The notes under the pieces are model-generated. The model searched no databases. It saw nothing but the letters and a program-made list of their open reading frames with translations, and was not told the DNA's origin. Shown one piece after another: positions 52,314-61,313 of a DNA stretch of 64,000 nucleotides. Positions within the stretch are counted from its first letter, which is position 1. Each line of letters begins with the position of its first letter. Position numbers and translations under genes: made by a program. Where the stretch lies: assembly GCA_016719945.1 (NCBI GenBank), contig JADJYE010000032.1:281064-345063 (forward strand), read 5' to 3'. This DNA comes from Polyangiaceae bacterium (GTDB lineage Bacteria; Myxococcota_A; Polyangia; Polyangiales; Polyangiaceae).

Positions 52314-55022
52314 TCAATAAGTCAGCCCGAGACCGAGCGAGAACGTGCGCCCCAGCGAGTACGACTCACGGAGAGCGCGACCGCCTTCGGTGTCGTGCGC
52401 GCGCTCGACGGGCAGGTCGATCAGGTTGCTGGCCGACCCGCGGACCTCGACGTGCTCGCCGATCCTCTGACCGACGGTGACGTCGAGCCCGTGCCGCGGG
52501 CGCTCGTACACATCCGGGATGCCATTGGCGCCCACCAGCGTGAGCCGCGGCCCCACCAGGTTGTAGAGCACCCGCGCGCGCGTCCCGCTCTCCTCGTAGT
52601 CGAAGTCGAGCGCGACGTTCGCGAGGTACGGCGCCTGGAACGACAGCGGTCGCGACGAGCTGGTGAGCGCGGCGGCGCGCTCGGGGTCGAGGGAGACGCG
52701 AGAGTGGCTGAACGTCACGTTGGCGACCAGCGACAGCGGCCGCAGGACCGGCGCCATGAAGTCGAGCGACTTCCTCGCCTCGAGCTCGACCCCGAACAGA
52801 TCCCCGCCCAGACCGTTCTCATAGCTGATGACGCCGTTGCCGGAGCTGGGGTCGAGCACCTGCTCGATCGGGTCGCTGAACCGCTTGTAGAAGGCGCTCA
52901 CCGCGAGCACCTCGCGCGGCGTGGGGAACAGCTCGAAGCGGGCGTCGGCGTTGAGGATGCTCGTGTTGACGAGCTGGGGGTTGCCTCTGACCTGCGCGTC
53001 ACCGAAGTAGTCGGTGAAGGCGAACGGGGCGATCTCTCGCAGCTGCGGGCGCGCGACGGTCCGCGTGACGGCGAGCCTGAGGTTCGCGCGGGGGATGGGG
53101 CGCCAGATGAGGGAGGCGGCCGGCAGGATGGCGACGTCGTCCAGGGTCGCCGTCGTGCGCTCGGCGGTCGGGTCTACCGGGTCGAACGGGGTGATGGTCT
53201 GGCTCGAGACCTCGACCCGCGGGCCGAGGACGATCCGCAGCTCGGGCGTCAGCTTCGCGTCCAGCATCGCGTACCCCGCATAGACGTCGAGCCCGGCCTC
53301 GTAGCCGTCATTGCCTGCGGTGTTCTCTTCGAGCTCCAGGAAGCCGCCGCGGATGTTCTCGTCGCTGAACAGCGTGTCGGGGCAGTCGAGCGCATACGGC
53401 CGCGCGCAGGTATCGAACCCCTCGGGGGCGCCATCCCTGTCTGGCCGGAACCTGAAGCGACGCGCCTCGAAGTCGCGGCGGCGCACGCTGCCGAAGGCGC
53501 CGAGCTTGAGGCTGAGGCGCTCCTGGTCGGTGAGCAGCGGCTGGGTCAGATCGAGCTTGGCGGTGACCGTCGTCTCTCCCTGCTCGGAGAAGAAATGGGA
53601 GCCGCTGTTCGAGTCGTCCTCGAAGGCGTAGAGACCGAGCGTCCCGTCGAGCTGGTAGACCGCGCCTCGGCTGTCGGGCTCGTCGCGAGACGCGCGCGCG
53701 ACGCCCACGCCATAGCCGATCTTCAGGCCGTTCAGCGCGCGCACGACGCTCTCGCCGTGCAGCTCAGCGAAGGTGAGCGCGCGGCTCACGAAGCTGACCC
53801 GCGAGTCGTGTACCACCGCGCCGCCGCGCTCGTCGTGGTTCCCCTCCAGGAGCGTCACCTCGCTGTCGGAGGCGCGCGTATGGAGACCTGTCAGGCTGAT
53901 GGAGTGATCTTCCCCGATCTCGAGGGTGACTCCGCCCAGGACCCCCCACGACACCTTGTCGGTCCCACGCTCGTAGGTGAGGTCGTTCAGCCGGTCGAGG
54001 CCGTCGATGAGCCCCTCCTCGCCTGCGCTCCCGACGCTGTAGCTCCGAAGAATGCCGCCGACTCTTCGCTCGAAGCGCCGGTCGTAGACCAACGCGCCCA
54101 TGACCCCGACCTTGCCCCACGACCCGAGCGACCACGAGTTGGCGGCCACGACGTTGCCCGAGTGCGCCGGGGGGCCGAGCGTGCGGCGGACCGAGAGCGG
54201 GCTGTTCAACAACACGCCGTAGTCGGCGATCCGGTCCCGCGTGATGAGCTCCCCGCTCTCGTCCTCGACGCCGCGAACCACCTTGCTGCGCGGGAGCTGG
54301 TCGGGCAGCGACCGGGTGCCGTCGTCGATGCCCAGCCAATCGGTCGAGCCGCCCTCGTACGTCAGCAGCTGTGCGAACGTGGCCTGCGTGTTGAACCCCA
54401 TCGAGAAGCTCCCGGCGAGGGTGAGCTCGTCGGGGACGCGGCGGGTGTCGATGCGGATCGAGCCGCCCGAAAAGTCTCCGGGCACGTCGGGGGTGAAGGT
54501 CTTCACGATGTTGAGGCCGTCGAGGATCTGGGAGGGGAACAGATCCAGGGGGACGGCCTGCCGATCGGGCTCGGGGCTGGGCAGGGGGAAGCCGTCGAGG
54601 AGCGCGTTGGTGTAGCGCTCGCCGAGGCCACGAACGAACAGGAACCTCGAGCCCTCGATGTTGGCGCCGACCACGCGCTTTGCGGCCTCTGCTGCGTTTC
54701 GGTCGTTCGCCTTCGTGATCTCGGCGCGACCGATCGAGTCACCCGACGAGGCCGAGCGCTGGCGGGTGAGGAGCAGCCCTTCGACGCTGGTCTTGTCGAC
54801 GTCGACCACGGTCTCGACCGCCTCCTCGACCTCCTCGTCCAGGATGGGCTCGGCAGGGGCGGGGGCCTCCTCCTCCACGGGGGCTTCTTCCGGGACGGGC
54901 GCCTCCTCTTCCACGACGGGCTCCTCCTCGACCGGGGCCTCCTCCTCTGCGCTCGCGATCGCCGCGGTCGCCAGCAGCCAGCTCGCAGTCCACACACCGA
55001 GGGTCCGAGGCGCGCGTCGCAT
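52314..55022 (-). CDS. TonB-dependent outer-membrane receptor
   Basis: This 902-residue receptor has a signal peptide, an unusual Glu/Pro-rich N-terminal segment (about 25-65, EEEAPVEEEPVVEEE), a plug domain (NAAEAAKRVVGANIEGSRF, FVRGLGERYTNALLDG) and a long barrel ending in LGLGLTY with the terminal aromatic residue. A TonB-box candidate lies at ETVVDV (about 69-74). The imported substrate is not evident. It starts 9 bp after the second exbD, so it is served by its own energising complex. Confidence 0.92.
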   Translation of the reverse strand: MRRAPRTLGVWTASWLLATAAIASAEEEAPVEEEPVVEEEAPVPEEAPVEEEAPAPAEPILDEEVEEAVETVVDVDKTSVEGLLLTRQRSASSGDSIGRAEITKANDRNAAEAAKRVVGANIEGSRFLFVRGLGERYTNALLDGFPLPSPEPDRQAVPLDLFPSQILDGLNIVKTFTPDVPGDFSGGSIRIDTRRVPDELTLAGSFSMGFNTQATFAQLLTYEGGSTDWLGIDDGTRSLPDQLPRSKVVRGVEDESGELITRDRIADYGVLLNSPLSVRRTLGPPAHSGNVVAANSWSLGSWGKVGVMGALVYDRRFERRVGGILRSYSVGSAGEEGLIDGLDRLNDLTYERGTDKVSWGVLGGVTLEIGEDHSISLTGLHTRASDSEVTLLEGNHDERGGAVVHDSRVSFVSRALTFAELHGESVVRALNGLKIGYGVGVARASRDEPDSRGAVYQLDGTLGLYAFEDDSNSGSHFFSEQGETTVTAKLDLTQPLLTDQERLSLKLGAFGSVRRRDFEARRFRFRPDRDGAPEGFDTCARPYALDCPDTLFSDENIRGGFLELEENTAGNDGYEAGLDVYAGYAMLDAKLTPELRIVLGPRVEVSSQTITPFDPVDPTAERTTATLDDVAILPAASLIWRPIPRANLRLAVTRTVARPQLREIAPFAFTDYFGDAQVRGNPQLVNTSILNADARFELFPTPREVLAVSAFYKRFSDPIEQVLDPSSGNGVISYENGLGGDLFGVELEARKSLDFMAPVLRPLSLVANVTFSHSRVSLDPERAAALTSSSRPLSFQAPYLANVALDFDYEESGTRARVLYNLVGPRLTLVGANGIPDVYERPRHGLDVTVGQRIGEHVEVRGSASNLIDLPVERAHDTEGGRALRESYSLGRTFSLGLGLTY

Positions 55023-55031
55023 AGGGGGGCT

Positions 55032-55454
55032 TCAGTCTCGGGGGAGCTTCTTGGTGACGATGGCGATCGAGTCCGCCCCGGCGGCCCGACAGGCGTCGAC
55101 GACGTCGAGCACGCGCCCGTAAGGCAGCGCGTCGGCGGCGTCGAAATGGACGACCTTGTTCCGCGCGCGGGACAGCCGGTCCGGGATGGCGGAGGCGAGC
55201 TCCCCTTCGCTGACCGGTACCCGGTTGAGCTCGATGGCGCCCGACTCGTCGATGGTGAGCACGATCGGCTCGTCGGTCTGGGGCTCGGCCGGCGTGTCCT
55301 TCGGCTCGGGGGGGAGGCTCAGGGAGAACGTCTTCGTGAGCATCGGCGCCACGACCATGAAGATGATCAAGACGACGAGGGCGACGTCGACCAGCGGGGT
55401 GATGTTGACGTTCGGGCGCGGGCCGCTGCCGCCCGCCGGCGATGCCATTCCCAT
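55032..55454 (-). CDS. exbD: ExbD/TolR-family protein, second copy
   Basis: This 140-residue protein has one N-terminal transmembrane helix containing the essential Asp (NITPLVDVALVVLIIFMV) and a periplasmic domain (LTIDESGAIELNRVPVSEG, HFDAADALPYGRVLDVVD). It starts 1 bp after the first exbD ends. Two different ExbD proteins in one Ton system are common in myxobacteria and probably form the dimer inside the ExbB pentamer. Confidence 0.9.
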   Translation of the reverse strand: MGMASPAGGSGPRPNVNITPLVDVALVVLIIFMVVAPMLTKTFSLSLPPEPKDTPAEPQTDEPIVLTIDESGAIELNRVPVSEGELASAIPDRLSRARNKVVHFDAADALPYGRVLDVVDACRAAGADSIAIVTKKLPRD

Positions 55455-55455
55455 T

Positions 55456-55899
55456 TCAGCTCTCCTCGGGGTCCTGCTTGGCGGCCACCTTCAGGCTCAC
55501 CGTCCCGAACCCTGCGCGCTGCAGGGCGGCGAAGGCGTCGCGTACGGTGCCGTACGGGAGCGCGGCGTCTGCCTTGAGCACCAGCGGCCGCTCTGGCTCC
55601 ACTGCGCGCGCCGCCGCGACGCTCTCGAACATCTCGACGCTCGAGAGCGCGGCGTCGTCGATATGAAACTGACCGTTCGCGTCGAGCACGACCTCGAGCG
55701 CCCCCTCGAGCGGCTGCTCGTCGACGCGACGCACCTCCGGCATCACGACGGGCGTGCCCTCTTGGAGGTTGGGGGCGATCACCATGAAGATGATGAGCAG
55801 GACCAAGACCACGTCCACGAGGGGCGTGACGTTGATCTCGGGCTCAGGCGGCGTGGCGCGTGTCGACCGTGCCGCTGTCGCGCTCGTGGGTCTTCGCAT
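55456..55899 (-). CDS. exbD: ExbD/TolR-family protein, first copy
   Basis: This 147-residue protein has the same layout as its neighbour: a short cytoplasmic N-terminus, a membrane helix with the essential Asp (INVTPLVDVVLVLLIIFMV) and a periplasmic domain (VLDANGQFHIDDAALSSVE). Its first 56 bases overlap the exbB 3' end, showing tight coupling. The two ExbDs differ clearly in the periplasmic part. Confidence 0.9.
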   Translation of the reverse strand: MRRPTSATAARSTRATPPEPEINVTPLVDVVLVLLIIFMVIAPNLQEGTPVVMPEVRRVDEQPLEGALEVVLDANGQFHIDDAALSSVEMFESVAAARAVEPERPLVLKADAALPYGTVRDAFAALQRAGFGTVSLKVAAKQDPEES

Positions 55900-56578
55900 G
55901 GCGGAGCTCCATTTCGTCGATCAAGACGCCGCTCGAGCGGGCGAGCGCGGCCTCCACGGCCCCGACCCTCCCGGACAAGTAGTTGAAGAAGATGACCGCC
56001 GGGATCGCGACGGCGAGGCCGAGGGCGGTCTCGATCAGCGCCTCGCCGATCTGCGTGCTGACGGTGCCGATGCCGCTCGCGTTCTCCTGACCGATCTTCT
56101 GGAAGGCCGCGATGATCCCGATGACGGTCCCCAGGAGCCCGACGAACGGGGTGATGGAGCCGATGGTCGCGAGGACGCTCATCCCGCGCCGCATCTCGGC
56201 GCCGAGCGCGTCCTGCTGGCGCGCGGACTCATTACGCACCATCTCGATCCCCGTCGGCGTCACCTCGCCGCGATCTGCGATCGAGTGGTACTTCGCCGTC
56301 ACCGCCTCGAACAGGCGGGCGAGCGAGCTCGCCCGACAGCGGGCGGCGAGCTCGAGGATCGCGTCGGTGTCCCACGCTGCGATGGCGCGCTGCACGTCGG
56401 CGGCGAAGCGGCGAGAGACCTTCGCGCTCCTCCCGAGGCTGATGATGCGCTCGACCGTCACGGCGATGCTGATCACCGCCATGGTGAGGATGAAGACGGT
56501 AATGGCCTTGTTGGGCCACCACATTTCGTTCCAGATGTGTCTCAGATCGAACATCGCGGACCTCGGCTCTGTCGTCAT
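55844..56578 (-). CDS. exbB: ExbB/TolQ/MotA-family proton channel subunit
   Basis: ATG 56578 (overlapping the tonB stop) gives 244 residues with three membrane helices. These are residues about 20-42, a middle helix in TPFVGLLGTVIGIIAAF and a third in GLAVAIPAVIFFNYLSG. The conserved GLLGTV and the Thr/Glu-lined third helix are typical. With ExbD it converts proton motive force to movement of TonB. Confidence 0.93.
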   Translation of the reverse strand: MTTEPRSAMFDLRHIWNEMWWPNKAITVFILTMAVISIAVTVERIISLGRSAKVSRRFAADVQRAIAAWDTDAILELAARCRASSLARLFEAVTAKYHSIADRGEVTPTGIEMVRNESARQQDALGAEMRRGMSVLATIGSITPFVGLLGTVIGIIAAFQKIGQENASGIGTVSTQIGEALIETALGLAVAIPAVIFFNYLSGRVGAVEAALARSSGVLIDEMELRHAKTHERDSGTVDTRHAA

Positions 56579-57330
56579 TTCAGCGTGACGGTGAGGGGAA
56601 CCTTCTTGGTGACGACGATCGCGCCGCCGTCGGCCTTCATTCGCGCTGGCTCGCACGACCAGGCCTGGACTGCGGCGACGGCGAGCGGCTGCAGCTCAGC
56701 GGGGCCGCTCACCGCCCGCACGTTGGTGACGGCGCCGCTCGCTGTGACCGTGTACGAGACGACCACCTTCCCCTCGACCCCGGCCGCCTTGGCCGCGGCC
56801 TTGTCGATCCCCCGCTTCTTGCATTTCGGCGGGTCGTAATCGGCGGGGTCGGGTGCGGCTGGGGCCTTCGGCTTGGGCGGCGCAGCGCGGGGAGGCGGCG
56901 GCGCGGGCGGGGGTGGCGGCGGCGGTGGCGAGGGTGCCGCGCCCATCCCTGAGCCGGTGCCATGGCCCGCGCCATTCCCCGACCCGCCCCCCGCTCCCGC
57001 GGGAGGGCTGTCATCGGCGTAGTCGAACCTTTGGGCCTTCACGGCCTTGGGCTGGACGACGGGAGCGACCGGGATCGGCGCGAGCGACGGCTGGGGCACA
57101 GCGTCAGGAGGCGGCTCGCCTCCACCGCCCCCGGCGGGCTCCTCGACGAGCGAGACGTTCTCGATGATCCGCTCCTTCTTCTTCTCGGGCTTCGGAGGCG
57201 ACGGCTGGTGCACCATCGCGACGGCGGCGTACCCGCCGGAGAAGAGGAGGGCCGCGCCGATCGACGCTCCGACGAGCAGGCGCTTCGCGCGCTGCGGGTC
57301 AATCGAGGAGCGGGACCAGGCGTCGAGCAT
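56575..57330 (-). CDS. tonB: Energy transducer TonB
   Basis: ATG 57330 gives 251 residues. An N-terminal membrane anchor (RLLVGASIGAALLFSGGYAA) is followed by a Pro/Lys and Gly-rich periplasmic spacer, including a run of Pro at about 135-155. The C-terminal TonB domain has VEGKVVVSYTVTASGAVTN and AVAAVQAWSCEPARM. It transmits energy from ExbBD to the receptor in the same operon. It is divergent from the small exported protein at 57495. Confidence 0.9.
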   Translation of the reverse strand: MLDAWSRSSIDPQRAKRLLVGASIGAALLFSGGYAAVAMVHQPSPPKPEKKKERIIENVSLVEEPAGGGGGEPPPDAVPQPSLAPIPVAPVVQPKAVKAQRFDYADDSPPAGAGGGSGNGAGHGTGSGMGAAPSPPPPPPPPAPPPPRAAPPKPKAPAAPDPADYDPPKCKKRGIDKAAAKAAGVEGKVVVSYTVTASGAVTNVRAVSGPAELQPLAVAAVQAWSCEPARMKADGGAIVVTKKVPLTVTLK

Positions 57331-57494
57331 CCGTGCGGCGCATTTGCCGCTCGCTGCGTGACGGAACGAAGCCGGCGCTGAAACTTGGCGTGACCAAGCT
57401 CGTGGCGGCGGCGAGGACGGCTGGTGACGGAACGTTGACGCTCTGGGAAGAAGCCGGGCCTCGGGCGCGTACACCGCGCGCACGGAGAACCGCC

Positions 57495-57940
57495 ATGAGC
57501 CTCGCCCGATCCCTCGTCCTCGCCCTGCTCGGCCCGATCGCCATCGGCGTCGTCGCCCTCACCGCCTCCGCCGAAGGAGAGAAGGTGAAGGAGGCGGACG
57601 CCACGTGCATGACGGCGACCGCGATCCTCATCCCCGACGGCGCCGACGAGCCCGCGCGCGTCGAGATGATCCGGAAGGTGCTGGCGAAGACAACAAGTGG
57701 AGCGTCGTCGGCGAGCCCCCCGTGAACCGGGTCGGCGAGGTCGCCGTCGTCCGCTACGACGTGAGACACACGTACAAGGGGGGACCGACCGTGGCCTACA
57801 CCGTCGCGTGTGGCCACGGAGGCACCTGCAACGACGTCGCGAACGAGTTTCGCAAGGAGCACCCGACGCTGAGCCCTGCGCCCGCCGTGCAGTGCGGCGA
57901 CGTGAGCAACGTGCTGATCAACCCGCAGGTCATGCGATGA
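57495..57940 (+). CDS. Small exported protein, one-base frameshift
   Basis: ATG 57495 encodes a signal peptide (GVVALTASAEG) and about 65 residues up to IRKVLAK. Beyond that a different frame is coherent: NKWSVVGEPPVNRVGEVAV continuing to SNVLINPQVMR and TGA 57938-57940. One missing base (probably a G) at about 57686-57690 explains the break. The corrected protein is about 148 residues, with a likely disulfide pair (GHGGTCNDV, AVQCGDV). No family is recognised. Confidence 0.6.
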
Positions 57941-57968
57941 TGCGTCCCGCAATCGCGAAGGAGGGACC

Positions 57969-58226
57969 GTGGACGATCTGACGAAGCGCTTCGAGGACGC
58001 GCAGGCGCGCGTGAAGGGGCTGAGCAAGGCTCCGGGCAACGACGACCTCTTGGAGCTCTACGCGCTGTACAAGCAGGCGACCGCCGGTGACGTGAGCGGC
58101 TCGCGCCCGGGGATGATGGACTTCAAGGGGCGCGCGAAGTTCGACGCGTGGACCGGCAAGAAGGGCGTCTCCAAGCCCGACGCGATGACAAAGTACGTCG
58201 CGCTCGTCGAGCGGCTCGCCAAGTAA
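57969..58226 (+). CDS. Acyl-CoA-binding protein (ACBP)
   Basis: This 85-residue protein starts at GTG 57969 with the four-helix ACBP pattern: DLTKRFEDAQARV, NDDLLELYALYKQATAGDV, MMDFKGRAKFDAWTGKKGV and KPDAMTKYVALVE. The YxxYKQAT and KxxAW residues that hold the CoA and acyl chain are present. ACBPs buffer acyl-CoA esters in the cytosol; in bacteria they are found in few groups, including myxobacteria. It is convergent with a CoA-transferase. Confidence 0.93.
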   Translation: MDDLTKRFEDAQARVKGLSKAPGNDDLLELYALYKQATAGDVSGSRPGMMDFKGRAKFDAWTGKKGVSKPDAMTKYVALVERLAK

Positions 58227-58240
58227 GCTCGCGCCACGCC

Positions 58241-59461
58241 TCAGCGGATGACGCCGCGCCCTCGGAGCTCGAGGATCGCGGCGGCGTCGAGCCCCAGCCG
58301 CTCGCGCAGCACCTCGTCGGTGTGGGCCCCGAGCGCCGGTCCCGCCCACTCGGTGCGTCCCGGGGTCGTCGTGAGCTTCGGCGCGAGGGCGGGCAGCTCG
58401 AAGGCGCGGCCCTCGGCCGTCGCGACCTCCCACAGGCCACGCTCCTGGAAGTGCGGATCGGCGGCGACCGCCGCGGCGTCGTAGATCGGGCCGGCTGGGA
58501 TCCCCGCGGCCGACAGCGCGAGGACAACCTCGTCGCTCGCGCGGCTTCCGGTCCACGACGCGATGGCTGCGTCGATCCGCTCGACCTGCTCGACCCTCCC
58601 CGGGTTCGAGGCGAGCGCGGGATCCGAGGCGAGGTCGTCGCGCCCCGCGACCCGCATGAGCGCTGCGAAGAGGCGGTCCGTGTTGGCGCCGATCACGACC
58701 GAGCGACCGTCCTTGCACAGGTACGCGTTCGACGGGACCACGCCTGTGAGCGCCCCTCCGGAGGGCTGGCGAACGATCCCGAGGGCGCGGACCTCGGGCA
58801 GGACGGACTCCATCACGTTGAGGACCGACTCGGTGAGCGCCACGTCGACGATCTGGCCTTGCCCCGTTCGATCGCGGTGCAGTAGCGCGAGCAGGATGCC
58901 GATCACGCCGTGCAGCCCGCCCAGCGTGTCGCCCAGCGAGAGGTTCGAGCGAACGGGTGGCTCCCCCGGCGTGCCCGTGATGTAGCGGAGCCCCGACATG
59001 GCCTCGCACACCGCCGCGAAGCCCGCACGCTCACGGTAAGGGCCGGTCTGGCCGAAGCCCGAGACGCGCGCGACGACGAGGGACGGCTTGCTCTCGAGCA
59101 GCGCCTCGGGGCCGAGCCCCCAGCGCTCGAGCGTACCGGGCCGGAAGTTCTCCACCACGATGTCACTGTCGAGCGCGAGGCGCCGCGCGAGCGCTTGCCC
59201 CGCCTCGGCGTGGAGATCGAGCGCGACGCACCGCTTGTTCCGCGACAGGCTCCGCCACCACACGCTGGTGTCCCCATCCATGCCGCGCCAAGTGCGGATG
59301 GGATCGCCCGCGAGCGGCTCGAGCTTCACGACCTCGGCCCCGAAGTAAGCGAGCATCGTGCCCGCGAACGGGCCCGCGATGAGCTGCCCGAGCTCGAGCA
59401 CGCGCACGCCGTCGAGCGGTCGTGGCCTCGAGGGCTCGTCGATCGGCGGCGCAGGCATCAC
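58241..59461 (-). CDS. CaiB/BaiF-family (class III) CoA-transferase
   Basis: This 406-residue protein has the class III pattern: GVRVLELGQLIAGPFAGTML at the N-terminus, PLAGDPIRTWRGM, NKRCVALDLHAEAG, NFRPGTLERWG, and the catalytic Asp in NLSLGDTLGGLHG near residue 178. It moves CoA between a carboxylic acid and an acyl-CoA donor; the natural acid is unknown. Start at tandem ATGs 59461/59458. Its proximity to ACBP fits acyl-CoA metabolism. Confidence 0.92.
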   Translation of the reverse strand: MMPAPPIDEPSRPRPLDGVRVLELGQLIAGPFAGTMLAYFGAEVVKLEPLAGDPIRTWRGMDGDTSVWWRSLSRNKRCVALDLHAEAGQALARRLALDSDIVVENFRPGTLERWGLGPEALLESKPSLVVARVSGFGQTGPYRERAGFAAVCEAMSGLRYITGTPGEPPVRSNLSLGDTLGGLHGVIGILLALLHRDRTGQGQIVDVALTESVLNVMESVLPEVRALGIVRQPSGGALTGVVPSNAYLCKDGRSVVIGANTDRLFAALMRVAGRDDLASDPALASNPGRVEQVERIDAAIASWTGSRASDEVVLALSAAGIPAGPIYDAAAVAADPHFQERGLWEVATAEGRAFELPALAPKLTTTPGRTEWAGPALGAHTDEVLRERLGLDAAAILELRGRGVIR

Positions 59462-59623
59462 GGCGGCGAACGTTAGTCCGAAGCGTCGAGGTCGTCAGGG
59501 GCGAGCCGCGAGCGTCGTCCCTCCGGATGCGACGGCGGAACCGGTTGACACGCCGCGAGGTTCCGACCATGGTGCCGCCGTCGCACGGGAACACGCCGCT
59601 CTTCGAGCGTCGCTCTCGTCGAA

Positions 59624-59697
59624 CGGGGCGTAGCGCAGCCTGGTAGCGCACCTGGTTCGGGACCAGGGAGTCGGAGGTTCAAATCCTCTCGCCCCGA
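59624..59697 (+). tRNA. tRNA-Pro (anticodon CGG)
   Basis: The acceptor CGGGGCG (59624-59630) pairs with CGCCCCG (59690-59696). The anticodon stem-loop is CCTGG-TTCGGGA-CCAGG with CGG at 34-36, and the T-arm is GGAGG-TTCAAAT-CCTCT. CCA is not encoded. A tyrosine recombinase gene ends 75 bp downstream. Confidence 0.95.
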
Positions 59698-59771
59698 CTA
59701 CTTCGTCGGAAACGACGGTGAAACAAGGGTACTTGGGACCACGCGGCGCCCGGTGCCCACCAGGTGCCCAG

Positions 59772-60485
59772 CTACCTGAGCAGGTCGATCGCGTGACGGA
59801 GATCGTTGCCCGTCGCGTGGACGTAGCGCTCGGTGACCGTGAGCGAGCTGTGGCCCGCGAGGACGCGGACCGCTTCGACCGACGCGCCCCGCCGCACGAG
59901 CCGGCTCAGGAACGAGTGGCGCAGGGCGTGGAATGACCGCTCCTTGAGCCCGAGCTTTCGCTCGAGGCGCTTGAAGCGGGCGAGCACGTCCTGCCGTGCG
60001 GGCGTCAGCGACCGATCGTTCAGGACGACGCAGGCGTCCGGCGCCTTCGCGGCGACCGCGTCCCCAAGATGAGCCGCGAGCTCGAGCGTCAGGGGGACCA
60101 CGCGTTCGTCACCGCTCTTCGGGGTGAGGACCTCACCCGCGGAGAGCGCGCGGCGAACCAGGAGCAGGCCGTGATCGAGATCGACGTCGCCGACCTCGAG
60201 CGCGAGCCCTTCGCCCATTCGGAGCCCCGCATGCGCGGAGAGCCGGATGAGCGTCCCAAGCCAGCCGTCGCTCCCGTCGACGAGCGTGGCGAGCTCCTCC
60301 TCCGTGAACGTGTCGGGCAGCTTTCGCGTCGCCTTCACGAGCCGAGGGAGATCCGGAAGCCGGGCGAGCACGCCCGACTCCTTCGCCGCGCGAAGGACCG
60401 TGCGAACGAGATTCACCGCACCCTTCACCTGCACCCCTCGCGCAGTGAGCCCTGCGGCGAATGCGCGGAGCTTCGTCCCGTCCAC
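59772..60485 (-). pseudogene. Tyrosine recombinase, 5'-truncated
   Basis: The catalytic domain is complete, with Arg in SAHAGLRMGEGLALE, HALRHSF, LAGHSSLT and nucleophile Tyr in TERYVHA. The only in-frame start that gives a recombinase-like protein is GTG 60485, inside the core-binding domain. The frame is recognisable back to PLKLGFFGHLELE (about 60530) without a start codon and is unrelated above that. The gene therefore lacks its N-terminal arm. Lying 75 bp from tRNA-Pro, it is probably the left-over integrase of a second tRNA-targeting element. Confidence 0.75.
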
Positions 60486-60670
60486 GCGCTCCAGCTCGAG
60501 GTGCCCGAAGAACCCGAGCTTTAGCGGCGCCCTTGGACTGACCCACCCCGCGGCGCGTTGGTGACCCTGGGCGCCGCTGGCGGCTGGACCGTCGCGGCGC
60601 GAGCGTGACCCAGCTGGAGGGCCCCTCGTCGAGAATGCGGCCGGCTGCGTTCGAGTCGCGACGCTCGGGC

Positions 60671-61102
60671 ATGCCGAGGGCGCGCCGACGATGCAGCGAG
60701 TGCCGCAGGACGTTCACGCCGTCGCCAAGGGCGCTGCTGACCCAACGGGTCTGCGGGGCGGCGTGTCGGGCCCATCGAGATCGGAAGCTCGCGCGTAAGC
60801 GGCGGCGCAGCGAGCTCGCCGAGCACCGCGAGGACGAGGCGACGCGGCAGCGCGCCCACCGGCACAAGGCCCGAGAGGGTCGTGTTGGCCCCGGCTGTCA
60901 CGCGCCAGCTTCGAGGGACAAGATGCCGGACTTCCGGAGAAATATGGTCCAGTTCGTGGATCGCGCGCTGGCTCGGTCACGCGCCAGCTTGCTGCGCGAT
61001 CTGGCTGAATTTCTGCCGCGTTCGGGCGGCTTGCTGGCCGAGCCGGGGTCGATGTCACGCGCCAGCTTCCGTCCACAAGTGGTGGAGATTCCGTCGGAAT
61101 AG
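60671..61102 (+). CDS. Cys-containing basic protein fused to repeat DNA
   Basis: ATG 60671 opens 143 codons. The first 75 residues (RCSECRRTFTPSPRALLTQ, VCGAACRAHRDRKLARKRR) have four Cys in two pairs and a basic helix, like small zinc-binding proteins found beside transposase genes in myxobacteria. From about 60890 the frame merely translates the direct repeats (each copy yields HAPAS or RAS strings), so the original C-terminus is lost or the protein ends there. Confidence 0.45.
   Translation: MPRARRRCSECRRTFTPSPRALLTQRVCGAACRAHRDRKLARKRRRSELAEHREDEATRQRAHRHKAREGRVGPGCHAPASRDKMPDFRRNMVQFVDRALARSRASLLRDLAEFLPRSGGLLAEPGSMSRASFRPQVVEIPSE
60896..61068 (+). repeat. Three TGTCACGCGCCAGCTT direct repeats
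   Basis: Copies start at 60896, 60975 (first base G instead of T) and 61053, so the spacing is 79 and 78 bp. A truncated copy, TGTCACGC, is at about 61120. The DNA between them is only weakly similar. This looks like the end of an insertion sequence with several transposase-binding sites. The rest of that element is not in the window, or was cut off by the IS21 element that begins at 61153. Confidence 0.65.
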
Positions 61103-61158
61103 AGCGACGACGTGGCGGCTGTCACGCATGACGATGGGGTGAGCTCCCGGGCTGCCAG

Positions 61159-61310
61159 TTCGCAGGCTCATGGGGCCAGCCCTTTGCAGGGACATGGGGC
61201 CAGGGAGGCGAGCGGAACGACTTCACCGAGAGTGCCGCGTCGCTTGTTCGATGTCCATCCCCGTCGCGAACATGCTCGGGTCGACGTTGTTTCGCAGGGG
61301 GATGGGGCCA
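61159..61310 (-). repeat. Left-end terminal repeat copies of IS21 element
   Basis: Copies of TTCGCAGGGTCATGGGGCCA-like sequence lie at 61159-61178, 61183-61202 and 61291-61310, each with one to three mismatches. They are inverted relative to the right-end copies and probably mark transposase-binding sites. Confidence 0.8.
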
Positions 61311-61313
61311 GTG

